A stretch of DNA of 64,000 nucleotides, from the NCBI GenBank assembly GCA_900323505.1, contig OOIN01000005.1, positions 868,001 to 932,000 on the forward strand. The letters run 5' to 3'. Under the pieces are notes generated by a model that made no database searches, was not told where the DNA came from, and was given only the letters and a program-made list of their open reading frames with translations. Origin of the DNA: Ustilago trichophora (taxonomy: Eukaryota; Basidiomycota; Ustilaginomycetes; Ustilaginales; Ustilaginaceae). Positions 38,472 to 49,253 of this stretch are shown in pieces. Position numbers and translations under genes: made by a program. Position 1 is the stretch's first letter; every line of letters begins with the position of its first letter.

Positions 38472-40772
38472 TCACGCCGTAGCTCGAACACTAGCAAGCA
38501 AGTCCGCAACAACAACAGCAGCCTCGGTAGCCGGATGCTTGACCACTTCAATCCCACCCTCTTCGCCCTCTCCATGCTGCAGCTCTTCCACCAAAATTGG
38601 CGTGCTGCAAGTCGACAGCTCCTCGAGATAGTGTCCCATAAATGCCTCGACAGTGCGTAAGATCTCGTCCAGCTGTCCTCCCACGAGCAAGCCTAACCGG
38701 TAATGTAGTCTATCTGACGAACATAGATCCAGCAAGAAGATGAGACAGCCTGCGATCCAGAAGTGGTAGATCGAAGGCAAGGCAGCCAGATTTCCCACTA
38801 GCCCTGCACTGCGCGAGAGCAGTAAGCGAATACTGTCCAAGCACGCGCTCTGGCAGATTTGAGAGCAGGAAATGAGAGCAGCCGTGGCCATTCCGACATC
38901 TTTGTGCGTTGCCCCTTCAGCTGAGCATTGTTCGTGGTGCAGCGAGCACGCACGAATGAGCAGCGAAGCTCTAGCTAGGGAATGGTGGAGATCTATCATA
39001 TGGTCGTATATGTCCTTCTTATCTGGCTCTGTGGAAAGCAGTGCTCGGGTGGCGCACCAGCTTGCAGTAATCTCCGCAGTCACAGCGAGGAGTTCTTCCG
39101 GACTGGCTGTTGTCGCTTTCGCCTTGCTGACGAGATACGCTATGCGAGAGAAAAATACCAGACCAGCATCCTGCTTTGTCGTACCCACTTTTCCAGAAGG
39201 ATCTGGGGTGGAACTGCTGTTCTGCTCCTGAATGAGGGCCTGGCCATACTGTGTTGGGTCAATGAGCTCCATTATGGGTTCCTTGGAGTGGATTTCGCAT
39301 TGGTGCAGCTCGGCTATGAAGGCGGTGAGCCAGACCCTTACTCTATCTTGAAGGTTGACGTGGCGTACGGGCGGGAGGATGGCGACGATTTCACCGACAG
39401 TGAGACCAGCGTGGGGGCCAGTTTCGTAGCTATATTTTTCACTCCACCATCGTGCAGCGCGAGCGACGTTCCAGGCATCTGAGGAACCTTCGTAGGAGCT
39501 CCAGATGCATGCGCCGACGACTTCTTCTGTGCCGATGCCACTTTCGGGGTTGAATTCGTCACCAGAGGTAGATGGTGCGTAGGGGAGGGTGCGGTCCAGG
39601 ACATCGGTTCGTAGGCGAAGCTGACGTACTCGAAGGTCTAAAGAAGGCGTGTGGAGAGAGCTGACGGAGGTGATGGCGGATAGCAGCACTGGGGTCAGAT
39701 CGGAAGAGGCGGGAAAATCCGGAAAGCCAAAGCCGAACGGTTCGATTGCTTTTGCGTATAGAGAAAAGAGAGAGCGCGCTTCGTGTGACGAGAGGATGCC
39801 GAGACGGATGGCATCTAGGCGAGGGTCGTTGCTTCCAATGTCTGCATCTGGATAGCGATAACGGCTGGTCCGCGACAACAGTGCAGGCTTGGGAGATGAG
39901 CTCGCTTTGATCAAGTTGGTGTTGGTCGAAGCGTGAGGAATTGGCAAAGATCCACGAGCCCGCACAGCAGATATGATAGGATGATCGGCGTTGGCTTTAG
40001 AGTGGACTTGTGCGTTCAGCTGCGAGATGTTCGTGATGCCATTCGTTGCAAGCGAAGAAGAGAAGATGTCCATGGAATGGTCCGGAACACTCACGAGGGA
40101 TGCCCGCCGCGAGTTACTGCCCAAGTTGAAACCTAGATGAGGAGTGAAGGTGCTAGAACCAGCAATCGGGTGATGGTATGCGCTCAGCACGGTATGATGA
40201 ACAACACCACCATCGACGACCTGTGTAGGAACCACATGAGCTCCATTGCTGGCCCTCGTCACTCCATGCCATCGAGTCGTTGTCGCACTCCCCCCTGTCA
40301 ACCCAGATGCCACAGGAGCTCCGACCCTCGCTCCCGCATCTTCCGCAGACGCACCTTCCACCGCTCTTCGCTTCCTCGCAGGCAGCACAGCATCCTCTTG
40401 CTGAACGAGCGCATTCATTGTCATAACGAGCTTACTGAGCGTCTCATCTGTTTTGATGCGCCATTCGTCTTGCAAGAAAGCACTGCCCACCTCCCTCGGC
40501 TTGAACGTGCACTCGTATCCACCGTTTTTGCATCTTCTACAGGGCGCCGTACCTTCATGCTCGCATTTGACTTTGGATCGACGACAGCTGGAGCAAGCAC
40601 CCATGACTTTGTTGCGGTTCGGATCCGAGGTGGCTGCGTCTGGTGAGTGAGAGTGGTGGTGAGGAGGTGGTTGCTCGGCGTGGTATGAGCCGGAGCTGGA
40701 GGTGACAGAGGCAGCAGAGTCGGGTCGTATGTCGCCATTCATGGTGAAGTAGGGCTGTGTTGCAGTTGGCAT
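38472..40772 (-). CDS. Zn(II)2Cys6 transcription factor
   Basis: 766 residues from the first ATG at 40772. Binuclear zinc cluster with Cys at 60, 63, 70, 78, 81 and 88 (spacing C-x2-C-x6-C-x7-C-x2-C-x6-C) and basic RRSKVK between. It is preceded by a His/Pro/Ser-rich N-terminus and followed by a linker with heptad-like DETLSKLVMTMNALV (possible dimerisation). The region from about 360 to 700 is the helical fungal-TF middle homology type (SLYAKAIEPFGFGFPDFPASSDLTPVLLS in pieces; VRVWLTAFIAELHQCEI). The tail is acidic near EEGGIE. The gene lies directly after the GlcN-6-P deaminase and tail-to-tail with it. A pathway-specific role is possible but unproven. A donor-like GTGAGC overlaps the stop, so a short extra 3' exon is possible. 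Confidence 0.83.
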   Translation of the reverse strand: MPTATQPYFTMNGDIRPDSAASVTSSSGSYHAEQPPPHHHSHSPDAATSDPNRNKVMGACSSCRRSKVKCEHEGTAPCRRCKNGGYECTFKPREVGSAFLQDEWRIKTDETLSKLVMTMNALVQQEDAVLPARKRRAVEGASAEDAGARVGAPVASGLTGGSATTTRWHGVTRASNGAHVVPTQVVDGGVVHHTVLSAYHHPIAGSSTFTPHLGFNLGSNSRRASLVSVPDHSMDIFSSSLATNGITNISQLNAQVHSKANADHPIISAVRARGSLPIPHASTNTNLIKASSSPKPALLSRTSRYRYPDADIGSNDPRLDAIRLGILSSHEARSLFSLYAKAIEPFGFGFPDFPASSDLTPVLLSAITSVSSLHTPSLDLRVRQLRLRTDVLDRTLPYAPSTSGDEFNPESGIGTEEVVGACIWSSYEGSSDAWNVARAARWWSEKYSYETGPHAGLTVGEIVAILPPVRHVNLQDRVRVWLTAFIAELHQCEIHSKEPIMELIDPTQYGQALIQEQNSSSTPDPSGKVGTTKQDAGLVFFSRIAYLVSKAKATTASPEELLAVTAEITASWCATRALLSTEPDKKDIYDHMIDLHHSLARASLLIRACSLHHEQCSAEGATHKDVGMATAALISCSQICQSACLDSIRLLLSRSAGLVGNLAALPSIYHFWIAGCLIFLLDLCSSDRLHYRLGLLVGGQLDEILRTVEAFMGHYLEELSTCSTPILVEELQHGEGEEGGIEVVKHPATEAAVVVADLLASVRATA

Positions 40773-42170
40773 TGGGTGAGCAAGAGAATTGTGGTCGACC
40801 GGGTGAGGGGCACGAGGAAGGGCGAGGTGTCCGACTTTGACAGGCTCGAAAGTCGACCTTTTTATGAAAGAACGGTAGGTACCCACGATCTGCGAGTTGC
40901 GTGCAAGCTGTCAACATGGAACTTGTACCGAGTCTTGCTCAGCGTGGCATCGCACCATGTCTCTACTAGATCATTCGACTTTGGCTTCAAGATCGAGCTC
41001 CCAACTTGTCGAGTTCTTACCCTTCTTGTTGCCTTTTCTTCTGTCCTGTTGCCTAGCTACGAGCGCCGACCATCGAATGGTTGCTCTCAACTTTTGCCTT
41101 GTCGAGGTTTTTGCGAGCTAGAGGTAGATGTAATGAATGAAGCCGAAAGACAGTTAGCGCTCCGCCAAATAGACCGTGGTGGAATGTCAACCACGAGCCT
41201 GCTTCCCGTGTGGTAAAAGGTGTTGCCGCCCAGGCACTTTGTCGGCGAGGGGGGCACACATCAGCTATGCTGGAGCCGATCAAGGCATTTTAGACTACAG
41301 CGCAATGGGGTTCACATGAAAAGCACGCCTTGGCCCTCAGCCAGGAATTCTGCTCCTTTTGCTAGTGTGCCGCCAACATTGCCGCGAAAGGCCAATATCA
41401 AATCCAAACCCCGCTACTAGAGTGATGGTTTCCATGTGCTTAGTTATTTTCATGCAATGTTATTCCGCTCTTCGCTTTCAGGGGGGAAAAGGTCAATTCG
41501 GCGATTTGGCCTCTCTCTCCCTATGCTCTCTCTTGTTCATTATCAACAGCAACGTGCGCCGTTCCATAATCGTGGTTCGATTGGATTAAAGCGCTATTAT
41601 TTTGCTGTGAGCACGGAAATATATGCAGTCTAAAGCCGTAACAGGGCTGAGCTCGCCGCAACGATTCATTCAGCCTTAGCCTTTTGCCCTCCTACACTTT
41701 TCATGGATGATAGCATAATTCGAACACTACGACATGATCATAATCATCACGAGACAGAGAGCGGGGCTATGAGAGCATGTATCAAGAATGCAGAGAAACG
41801 CCGAGAGAAATCATCATGTCCGGCCACGAAACTAGAAAGACTGTCGGCGAAAACGCCGATTGTCTGGTTTTGTGGGGAAAGGCCAGAAAATTCAAAAGAC
41901 GACTGTTATACTCTTTCTGCTCACAAAGTTTTCGTTAAATTGCTTGTTAGTCTAACACCTTGAACTTGGAAATCTTAGCGGACGGCCATCTCCGAGAAGA
42001 AGTGTTGCATTTTTCGCAGGTGCCGAACATCCGAAGAGTAGCTTTTGGCTCGACCACATCACAAAGGTGGAGCATACAAGATCCTCAGAAGGATCGTTGC
42101 TTCCCCACACGCACCTTCCCTTCCCCACATATCCTCACACTTTTCTTTTTCTGCCCTCTACTTTACCAAA
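40773..42170. other. intergenic, divergent TF / mutase promoters
   Basis: 1.4 kb between divergent genes. No gene supported and, unlike other gaps, no clear copy of the TACTGTAC motif. The sequence just before the mutase ATG is pyrimidine-rich with ACCAAAATG context. Confidence 0.45.
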
Positions 42171-44194
42171 ATGTCGTCCGACTTGCTCACACAGGCCAAG
42201 GCTTGGCTCGAAAAGGATCCTGACCCGGCGACCAAGAGTCAGCTCTCGAAGCTGATCGACAGCAACGATGTCAAGGAGCTCCAGACATGCTTCAATGGTC
42301 GATTGGAGTTCGGCACTGCTGGTCTTCGTGGTGTCATGGGTGTCGGTCCCAGTAAGATGAACGTAAGTATTATCTAGTCGTCTTTCGGCGAAGAGGGACT
42401 CTTTCATAACTGACACACACGAGTCTGGCTTTTCTGCAACAGCTCCTCACTGTCCTTGAAACCACTGCAGGCCTCGCCGAGTACCTCTTGAAGAGCGACA
42501 AGGAAACAGCAACCACCAAAGGAGTCGCCATCGCCTTCGATGGCCGATTCGGCAGCAAGGAGTTTGCCTACTCCTCCGCGCAGCACTTCGCCTTCCGTGG
42601 CATCCCTTCGCACATCTACCCCACCCCCACCCCAACACCCATGTGCGGTTACGCCGTCAAAAAGCTCGGTCTAGCGGGAGGAATTGTCGTCACCGCCAGT
42701 CACAACCCCAAAGAGTACAATGGATACAAGGTCTACGGTCCTGCTGGTACACAGATCAACACTCCCGTCGACGGCCTTATCGCAGACGAGATCCTCAAGA
42801 TCGCAGAACAGACACAGCCTCCCACGTTGGCCGATCTCGAAGAGTGCAAGTCGAAGGGTGTCGTCAAGCAGTTTGGGGACGAGATGCTGACGAGCTATAT
42901 CAAGGATGTGCAGGGACTCAACACTTTTGCAACTGCTCCGGTGCACGGCAAGGATGCGCCGATTAGCATCGCTTACAGCCCACTGCACGGTGTGGGTGCG
43001 CCCTCGATCGAGAGGTTGTCCAAGGAGGTTGTTGGGTTGAAAGAGGGTGTGAACTTCTGGATCTCGGAGGAACAGAGGAAGCCAGATGGTGCTTTCCCCA
43101 CGCTTGAGTTCCCAAGTAAGTCTTAGCAAAAAGAAGTCTCTGTAGAAACCTGAAATCAGCTTCTGACGCTTGCTCCGTCTCTTACTTTTCTTCACGATTC
43201 GACAGACCCCGAAGAGCTCTCCACTCTTGAACTCGTTCACAAGCTTTCAGAGCAACACAAGACCGGTCTGGCCATCGTCAACGACCCCGACGCCGACCGT
43301 CTTGCCGTCTCCGCACGTGACAGCACAGGCGCTCTCCGTGCCCTCACCGGCGACCAGCTCGGTGCCCTTCTCGGCGACGAGATCCTGCGTCGTGCTGCCA
43401 AAGCCAAAGGAGGAAAGGCTGGTGTCTACACCCTAAGCACCATTGTCTCGAGTCGTCTGCTGGCCCGTCTTTCTGGCCACTGGGGCGGAAAACATGTTGA
43501 GACGCTGACGGGCTTCAAGTGGCTCGGTAACGTTGCTCGTGGCATCGAGGCTCGCGAGGGCGTTGGATCGTTCGGCTTTGGTTACGAGGAGGCACTTGGA
43601 TACATGGCTGCTAGCTCAGTATGGGATAAAGATGGTCTCTCATCCTACCTTCTCATCGTTTCCATGGCCTTCGACCTCGCCAGGGAGGGCAAGACCCTGT
43701 GGGACAGACTGGAGGAGCTCCACCGCCTCGTCGGGCTCTCGGTCACCATGCAAAAGATCATCAAACTCAGCCCTACCATGAAGGGTACCGACGTCATGAC
43801 TAAGCTCCGTGCCGATCTCGACCAGGGCAAGAACAGCGTCGAGGGTAAGAGCGGCGATGCCTACTCGTTCAGTCTGGTGGACGATCTTAAGAGCCGCCCA
43901 GCATACGACGAGGCTAAGGCGGAGGCGGGAGATCTGAGCATTCCCAAGAACGATGTGCTTAGGTTCTATGTCCCGCCCAGCCACGTTGATGCCAAGGCAC
44001 AACGCGAGCAGCAGGAGATCATGCTGGGCGACGTCCGCGTGATCGTTAGGCCATCGGGCACCGAGCCCAAGGTCAAGATCTACACTGAGGCGCTCGGCCA
44101 GATTATGGAGGGAGAAAAGTATACAGAAGCTGTGAAACGTGTCACTCAGGAGTTGGAGGCTGTTGTCGATGCTTTCTGGGCTTGGATGAGCTGA
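42171..44194 (+). CDS. PRM15: phosphoribomutase / phosphoglucomutase (PGM2/Pgm3 type)
   Basis: Alpha-D-phosphohexomutase superfamily enzyme that interconverts ribose-1-P and ribose-5-P or glucose phosphates. Exons 42171-42362, 42443-43115 and 43206-44194, all with GTAAGT donors and CAG acceptors, give 617 residues. Features: FGTAGLRGVMG at the N-terminus; phosphoserine loop VVTASHNPKEYNGYKVY with catalytic Ser150; metal loop NDPDADRLAVS; sugar-binding GFGYEEALGYMA; phosphate-binding RPSGTEPKVKIY. This combination points to the human PGM2 / yeast Pgm3 (Prm15) subgroup rather than classical Pgm1/2 or PGlcNAc mutase Agm1. Whether it is tied to the nearby GlcNAc genes is not known. Strong codon bias. 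Confidence 0.9.
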
Positions 44195-44763
44195 AGAATC
44201 AAGCACACTCTGTTACCAACTTTTCTTTTTCGCAACGCTGTACATGTAGAGTTCGAAAGCCTTTTTTTCCCTCTTCGACTTGTGCTCTCAGCAGCTCGAG
44301 AATCTCTTTTCGAGGTTTCCATCTATGATCCACGCTTCCTAAATTGCTCACCAGCGAAATGTTCGCAAGGAATGCTGAATCGAAACGACCACTGACCAAC
44401 TTGGATTTGCCACACGGTGAAAGGCGGATGTTGGAATGGTGGAAAGGGCAGACTGTGAGAAGTGCAGATGCGCGTGAGAAAGCCTCTGCCGGCTCCACCT
44501 TCCCAAAAAATTTCCTCTGCAAATCGGAGCCCTTGTGAGATGCGGCCACACACTGATTTCCAAGTAGACCCTGCATGACGCTGTCACAAGATGGTCTTTC
44601 TCTTCTTTTCCCCGAGGCTCAGTCACAGTCTTGATTGCCGTAGATCATTCACGCTCATCACTCAGAAGACCTCTTGCGCTATCTAGTCCTTCCAGGAAGA
44701 CCGTGATCTGCCTTGGCTCATGATCATCATCATCATCAAAGTTCGTATTTCCACCTAGTCAAG
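44195..44763. other. intergenic / lipase promoter
   Basis: 569 bp. A short CAT trinucleotide run (about 44722-44738) lies in the probable leader just before the lipase ATG. An in-frame extension upstream of 44764 has no ATG. Nothing else recognised. Confidence 0.45.
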
Positions 44764-47400
44764 ATGAGCGGCCTCCCACCAGGATCGTTTGTCCAAGACG
44801 ATCCCACACCAAATCTGGTCAATACGACCGCTCAAGAGTCTACGACAAGTATCGACGCTCAACCTCCTTCAATCCAGCCTCTCACGCCTGAGGAAGCCAA
44901 AGAAGCAGCGGAAGAACGCGAAGAAGCGCAGAGTCTCAACGAGGCCGCTCTCTCCATCCCGGATTCCGAAGCCGACAACGACGCGGCATCTTTGTACGAG
45001 CCAGCCAATGAAGCCGTCCCTGGCGATGCCGGCGTGGTCGTCAACCACGGAAATGGAGTTGACTGGCAAGGCGTTCTCGGCCACTCTGCGTCTGGTCTTG
45101 GTGCTGCCAACGCCGCCACCTCAGCGTACTTCTCCTTCGCTCGCACCGCCACCGCTTTTGGCCTTAATGTAGCCAAGCGCGTCACCCAAGGCCTTGTCGC
45201 CGTGCCCGCCCTCCTCGCTGATGGTGCGCTCACAGGAACTGCCCCCGGCGACACCTCCGGTACACCTTCCATCGCTAGAGCGGCCCACTCAGGAATTGCT
45301 AGCTTCTTTGACGCCATCTCTCTCGTCGCCGTGGGAGGCATCGATCTGACCAGCGCGGTGACCAGTGCAGGTCTCGGTGCAGCAGGCTCCGGTGTGGAAG
45401 GTGTCAGGCGAGCGTTGGGCTCAGAAGTTCTGCGAAGCTTGCTGGAGTTTTCCAAATTGGTCAAGCGCGAATGGAACGCCGAAGATGATTCGCTGCCGCC
45501 CGGTGGCATTCCAGCGTACTCGATCGTGGGCATTACAAAGGCGCTCACTACCTGGGTGTCGATCCAGCTTGTCACGCGGAGCTTTCAAGAGCGTAGGATG
45601 CTACAGGGACTATACGAGATCGACACGGATAAACTCAAAGAAGAGGTCGAGGCTCTCAGACAGACGCATCATGTCGGTGCCACGTCTGCACCTCTCGTCC
45701 CCATCACCACCGCCGGATCCGCCGCCAAATCCACCGCTGAGGCCAATTTGTCCGGGAACCAGGCGGATGTCCGTATCACCTCGAACCAGACCCTCACCGG
45801 TGAATATTCGGGCAACGTCATTGGCGCCGAAATTGGCCACAAGAACGGTTCCAGTGCTAGACTCCCAGGATCTACACTCTCCGACGAGCCTGCTCGACCG
45901 CTCTCGGATGCAGAGGCAGTGCACAACCTGCAGCGATACTCTAAGCTCGTCTTGGGAGTGTATGGTGGGATGGCACTCTACTGGCTCAATTCCATGCCTG
46001 CCGGTAGCCAGACGCTGCTCTCTGACAGTGCACCTTCATCGTCGGCGAACGCTGCGGCGGCTGGTCAGAGTGGCGTGATTTTCTCGGCGGAAGAAGAGTT
46101 TATGCGTAAGGATCAGGCCGAGTTCCTGCAGGCTGCGGCAGAGATGGAGCTCGAAGATGAGCAAGACGAGGAAGAGGAGCAGCGGCTCACAGCTGTATCC
46201 AATGGCGCTGCTCCAGTGACACCCAAGGACAGCAAGGGGCATGCGTCATCCTACAACCTCTGGGACGTGATCTCAGGAACTCACGATGAAGACCTCTTCC
46301 ACCACACCGCCAACCTCGAACGCGGAGCTGCCACCGTGGGCCAGTACGAAGACGACCACTCCGCCGCAACCAATCGCACGCCCTACAACCCTAAAGACAA
46401 GGCCAAGCCCAGCAAGCCCCGATTCTACGTCGTCACCGATCACCCTCGCAAGACTATCATCTTGGTCCTTCGCGGCACGCTATCTGTCGGGGATGTTGCT
46501 GCGGATCTTACGTGCGAATCTGTCCCGTTTTCATTCGACGCCGAGGTGCAAAAGAATATCGACAACACCATCAACGCTACCTCTGCCGCTAAAGGAGGGC
46601 GCTTTGTTGGAGAGGCCCACGGAGATCTCTGCCACGAGGGAATGTACATCACAGCACACGAGATTGGCGCTCCAGAAAGGTCGGTTCATCGAGCCGTAGC
46701 CGCTGCGCTTGCTGCCAACGCAGGATATTCGATTGACATCACTGGCCATTCACTTGGCGCGGGTGTCGCCAGTGTCTTAGCTATGATGTGGGCGGATCCT
46801 ACCACCGGGCTTACGACCACCTCTTCTGGCCTACCCTCAGGTCGAAGACTGCACGCGTACTGCTTTGCAGTTCCTTGCGTAACCAGCCCCACTTTGGCCC
46901 GCAAAGTCTCTTCGATCATTACGTCCTTCACCTACTCCTACGACCTTGTCTGTCGTCTTTCTCTCGGATCGATTCAAGACATCCGCAATTGTTCGGCTTG
47001 GCTATGCTATCAAGACAAAATAGCAGGCCATACAGAAGGCAGCATGAACGCGCTAATGAAGCGCGCGTTTGAGTATCAGTCGGGTCGGATGGACGGTTCG
47101 CAGATCGAACGTGTTGAGGAGGAGTTTTTAGTGCTTAGGAAGACGTTGGAGGCGAACATGGGGAACACGCATTTGTTTCCTCCAGGAAAGGTGCTCTATG
47201 CGTTGACTAGCGGCGATGATCTGCTGCAGAATTCGGCCGAAGGTCAAAGGCGAGCAAAGAGGCAGAGACTGTTCAGGGTGAAAGAGGAGGATGGAGAGGC
47301 ACTCAAGAATGTTTTTGGACAAATTATTTTCTCGAGAAACATGCTCAGCTGTCATATGCCTAATGTGTATGATGCCAGGTTGCATGATCTTACCCGCTAG
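44764..47400 (+). CDS. class-3 lipase (diacylglycerol-lipase-like)
   Basis: 878 residues, single exon, starting MSGLPPGSFVQDD. The lipase class 3 domain occupies about 550-800: PRKTIILVLRGTLSVGDVAADL (oxyanion strand), HEGMYITAHEI, the nucleophile elbow GHSLGAG (Ser about 663), YCFAVPC, then TYSYDLVCRLSLGS with the likely acid Asp, and CHMPNVYDARL near the end with the likely His. This order fits sn-1-specific diacylglycerol lipases and related fungal membrane-associated lipases. The N-terminal 350 residues are acidic/Ala-rich and then contain several Gly/Ala-rich hydrophobic segments (about 130-230) that may associate with membrane; no signal peptide. A Glu/Asp run (EDEQDEEEEQ) precedes the lipase domain. 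Substrate and location are inferred from the family. Confidence 0.85.
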   Translation: MSGLPPGSFVQDDPTPNLVNTTAQESTTSIDAQPPSIQPLTPEEAKEAAEEREEAQSLNEAALSIPDSEADNDAASLYEPANEAVPGDAGVVVNHGNGVDWQGVLGHSASGLGAANAATSAYFSFARTATAFGLNVAKRVTQGLVAVPALLADGALTGTAPGDTSGTPSIARAAHSGIASFFDAISLVAVGGIDLTSAVTSAGLGAAGSGVEGVRRALGSEVLRSLLEFSKLVKREWNAEDDSLPPGGIPAYSIVGITKALTTWVSIQLVTRSFQERRMLQGLYEIDTDKLKEEVEALRQTHHVGATSAPLVPITTAGSAAKSTAEANLSGNQADVRITSNQTLTGEYSGNVIGAEIGHKNGSSARLPGSTLSDEPARPLSDAEAVHNLQRYSKLVLGVYGGMALYWLNSMPAGSQTLLSDSAPSSSANAAAAGQSGVIFSAEEEFMRKDQAEFLQAAAEMELEDEQDEEEEQRLTAVSNGAAPVTPKDSKGHASSYNLWDVISGTHDEDLFHHTANLERGAATVGQYEDDHSAATNRTPYNPKDKAKPSKPRFYVVTDHPRKTIILVLRGTLSVGDVAADLTCESVPFSFDAEVQKNIDNTINATSAAKGGRFVGEAHGDLCHEGMYITAHEIGAPERSVHRAVAAALAANAGYSIDITGHSLGAGVASVLAMMWADPTTGLTTTSSGLPSGRRLHAYCFAVPCVTSPTLARKVSSIITSFTYSYDLVCRLSLGSIQDIRNCSAWLCYQDKIAGHTEGSMNALMKRAFEYQSGRMDGSQIERVEEEFLVLRKTLEANMGNTHLFPPGKVLYALTSGDDLLQNSAEGQRRAKRQRLFRVKEEDGEALKNVFGQIIFSRNMLSCHMPNVYDARLHDLTR

Positions 47401-47618
47401 ACCTCGGATCCTTTTCCCCACTTATTTACTTGTGTTCTTGAATGTATTCACACACCCACATGTAGCTTTGAGATGATGCACTTTGTTGAAAGAAACACAT
47501 GTCATATTGCACAACTTTTTCTCAAATGTGGTGTGCAGAAAGATGTCTTTCAGTCAGTGTGAGTTTAATCTGAAGAAATTTTCTCTGCGTTGTTACAATA
47601 TCATACCAAAGCATGTCG

Positions 47619-49253
47619 CTAGAGTTGAGCATTGCACCATTCCAACAAGGCTCTTTCCTCTTGGCCAAGCTCGGATGAGTTGAGATCAAACTTTTCCAAC
47701 CCCAAACTTCTCCTTGCCTTTCCACCCTTTACCATCCTTGTGTCTCCTCTTCCTTGATAGTCGGACTCGCCCTTTCCTCCAGGAAAATCAGGCGGGGGTA
47801 CACCTCTCTCAAAGCAACTTTTTTGGTCCATGACATATTCCCAATTGACCTTTGTCGTTGGAATGGCCGGAATGTAAAGTACGCTACTATCCCCCTTTCC
47901 ACCATGTTTGCTCTCTACCGAGTGAACTGCGTCACAATGCCACAGAACCATATCTCCTGGGTTAACGCTTGGGATACTGATCATAGTTTTTTCGAGTTCC
48001 AAGTGAGGATGAGTGGCGGGATCAAGTTCGATATTGTGACCCAAGCTACAACCTGGGAAACGTCTGCTTTCTCCGTCAAAAGTCCAATTCGATGCATCGA
48101 GGAATTCGGCCTTACTCGAGCAAGAAGTCTGCGGTTTAAGTGGTGTGAAAAAGGGTCGAAGAATGATATACGCGGTAGATTCGCGCAAGAAGGGAAGAAC
48201 TTTCAAAGTCCCTTCACCAGCTCTAGTATTGGACATGGAGAGCCAACCTTGTAAAGGACGAAATACTCCACATTGTCCAGGTCCGCCATACATGTCGGTT
48301 TGAGCAATCATTCGGTTCCCATTGCTACCGAGAGACCAAGGGTCATGAGATGTCCATGTGGATTGTGGAGAGAGGATGTGAGACCATAGGCCGAGGAAAT
48401 GAGGGCATTCCCAACGTTCGATTCCGCCGCCATCGATGTGTGCACCGAGAGCGAATTTTGAATCTCCCGGTTGGCGGATGCGAAGTCTGTCGACATAGGT
48501 CAAAGGGTTGGCGAGGGAGCACGCTGTCTCCACGGTAGAAGAGGAAAAAGTGGAAGAGGAAGAGCAAGGTTTGTGGAACAGCTGCAAAAACCTCTCACTA
48601 GTGGTCAGGAGGTTAGGATGAGATCGTGCAGCAACCTGTGCCGGAGTCCAGTAGAGTTCCAACACCTGCGGATTGTCCTCTGGGAAGCCCTTGGCATTAT
48701 TCAACTTTGCATAGCTCTTGATGTCCTCCTTCCACTGCAAAACTTGAGAGGATGGGATAACGTTTCGGATCACTGCCACACCTCTATCTTTGATACTCTG
48801 AAAAGTCTTTTTGTCCGTCCATTCTTCGAGCTTGCCGACATTGCCACCGCTAGGATACTCCACTTCGGGGATGCAGCTTCCACCCAGAGCAGCTGTTTCT
48901 TCAACTCGTTTGGAGAGAGACGAGAGAACATCTCGCCAGGTGCGTTTCAGATGTTCAGCGTGTGCAGGGGAGGAGATGAGGGATTGTTTGAGTTGGGCAA
49001 AACGGTCGGGCAGGGCGTCTTCGAGAGTTCCCCCTGATAAGGTGGCAAACACCGAGGCGATGGATCCTTCGGCTTTGGTTGCTTTGGTTGTTTTTGATGG
49101 AGTAGTAGAGGGGAAAGGCGGAAGTTGTGTGGTCGATGTAGAAGAGGTGGTGTCGAACGAAGGTTTGAGGATGCGTGAAGTGGTGGAAAAAGGTCGTGTG
49201 AGGTTGAGGCGAAGGGGTGCACGAGGAATTGTGCGAAGGGCGTTGCGCAACAT
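47619..49253 (-). CDS. DUF1479 family, Fe(II)/2-oxoglutarate oxygenase-like protein
   Basis: 544 residues. The N-terminus (MLRNALRTIPRAPLRLNLTR then PFSTTSR) is a typical mitochondrial presequence. The body matches DUF1479 (bacterial YbiU-like), a double-stranded beta-helix fold: FQSIKDRGVAVIRNVIP, ELYWTPAQVAARSHPNL, RIRQPGDSKFALGAHIDGGG with the HxD pair at His272/Asp274, GVFRPLQGWLSMSNTRAGEG, and PGDMVLWHCDAVHSVE with the distal His (about 439 or 444). These would form an iron facial triad. The enzymatic substrate is unknown. A DUF1479 gene has, as I recall, been reported as GlcNAc-inducible in Candida (GIG2), which is notable near a GlcNAc island but is 11 kb from the deaminase. Tail-to-tail with the lipase gene. 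Confidence 0.85.
   Translation of the reverse strand: MLRNALRTIPRAPLRLNLTRPFSTTSRILKPSFDTTSSTSTTQLPPFPSTTPSKTTKATKAEGSIASVFATLSGGTLEDALPDRFAQLKQSLISSPAHAEHLKRTWRDVLSSLSKRVEETAALGGSCIPEVEYPSGGNVGKLEEWTDKKTFQSIKDRGVAVIRNVIPSSQVLQWKEDIKSYAKLNNAKGFPEDNPQVLELYWTPAQVAARSHPNLLTTSERFLQLFHKPCSSSSTFSSSTVETACSLANPLTYVDRLRIRQPGDSKFALGAHIDGGGIERWECPHFLGLWSHILSPQSTWTSHDPWSLGSNGNRMIAQTDMYGGPGQCGVFRPLQGWLSMSNTRAGEGTLKVLPFLRESTAYIILRPFFTPLKPQTSCSSKAEFLDASNWTFDGESRRFPGCSLGHNIELDPATHPHLELEKTMISIPSVNPGDMVLWHCDAVHSVESKHGGKGDSSVLYIPAIPTTKVNWEYVMDQKSCFERGVPPPDFPGGKGESDYQGRGDTRMVKGGKARRSLGLEKFDLNSSELGQEERALLEWCNAQL

Noticed and set aside
38400..38474. Extra 3' exon of the Zn2Cys6 factor using a GTGAGC donor overlapping the stop
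   Set aside because: A TAG acceptor and branch-like CTGAC exist, but the added tail has no conserved character; the simple stop was preferred.
44199..44576. 125-codon minus-strand open frame between the mutase and lipase genes
   Set aside because: It starts in the promoter of one gene and ends in the 3' flank of another, with no recognisable feature or codon bias.
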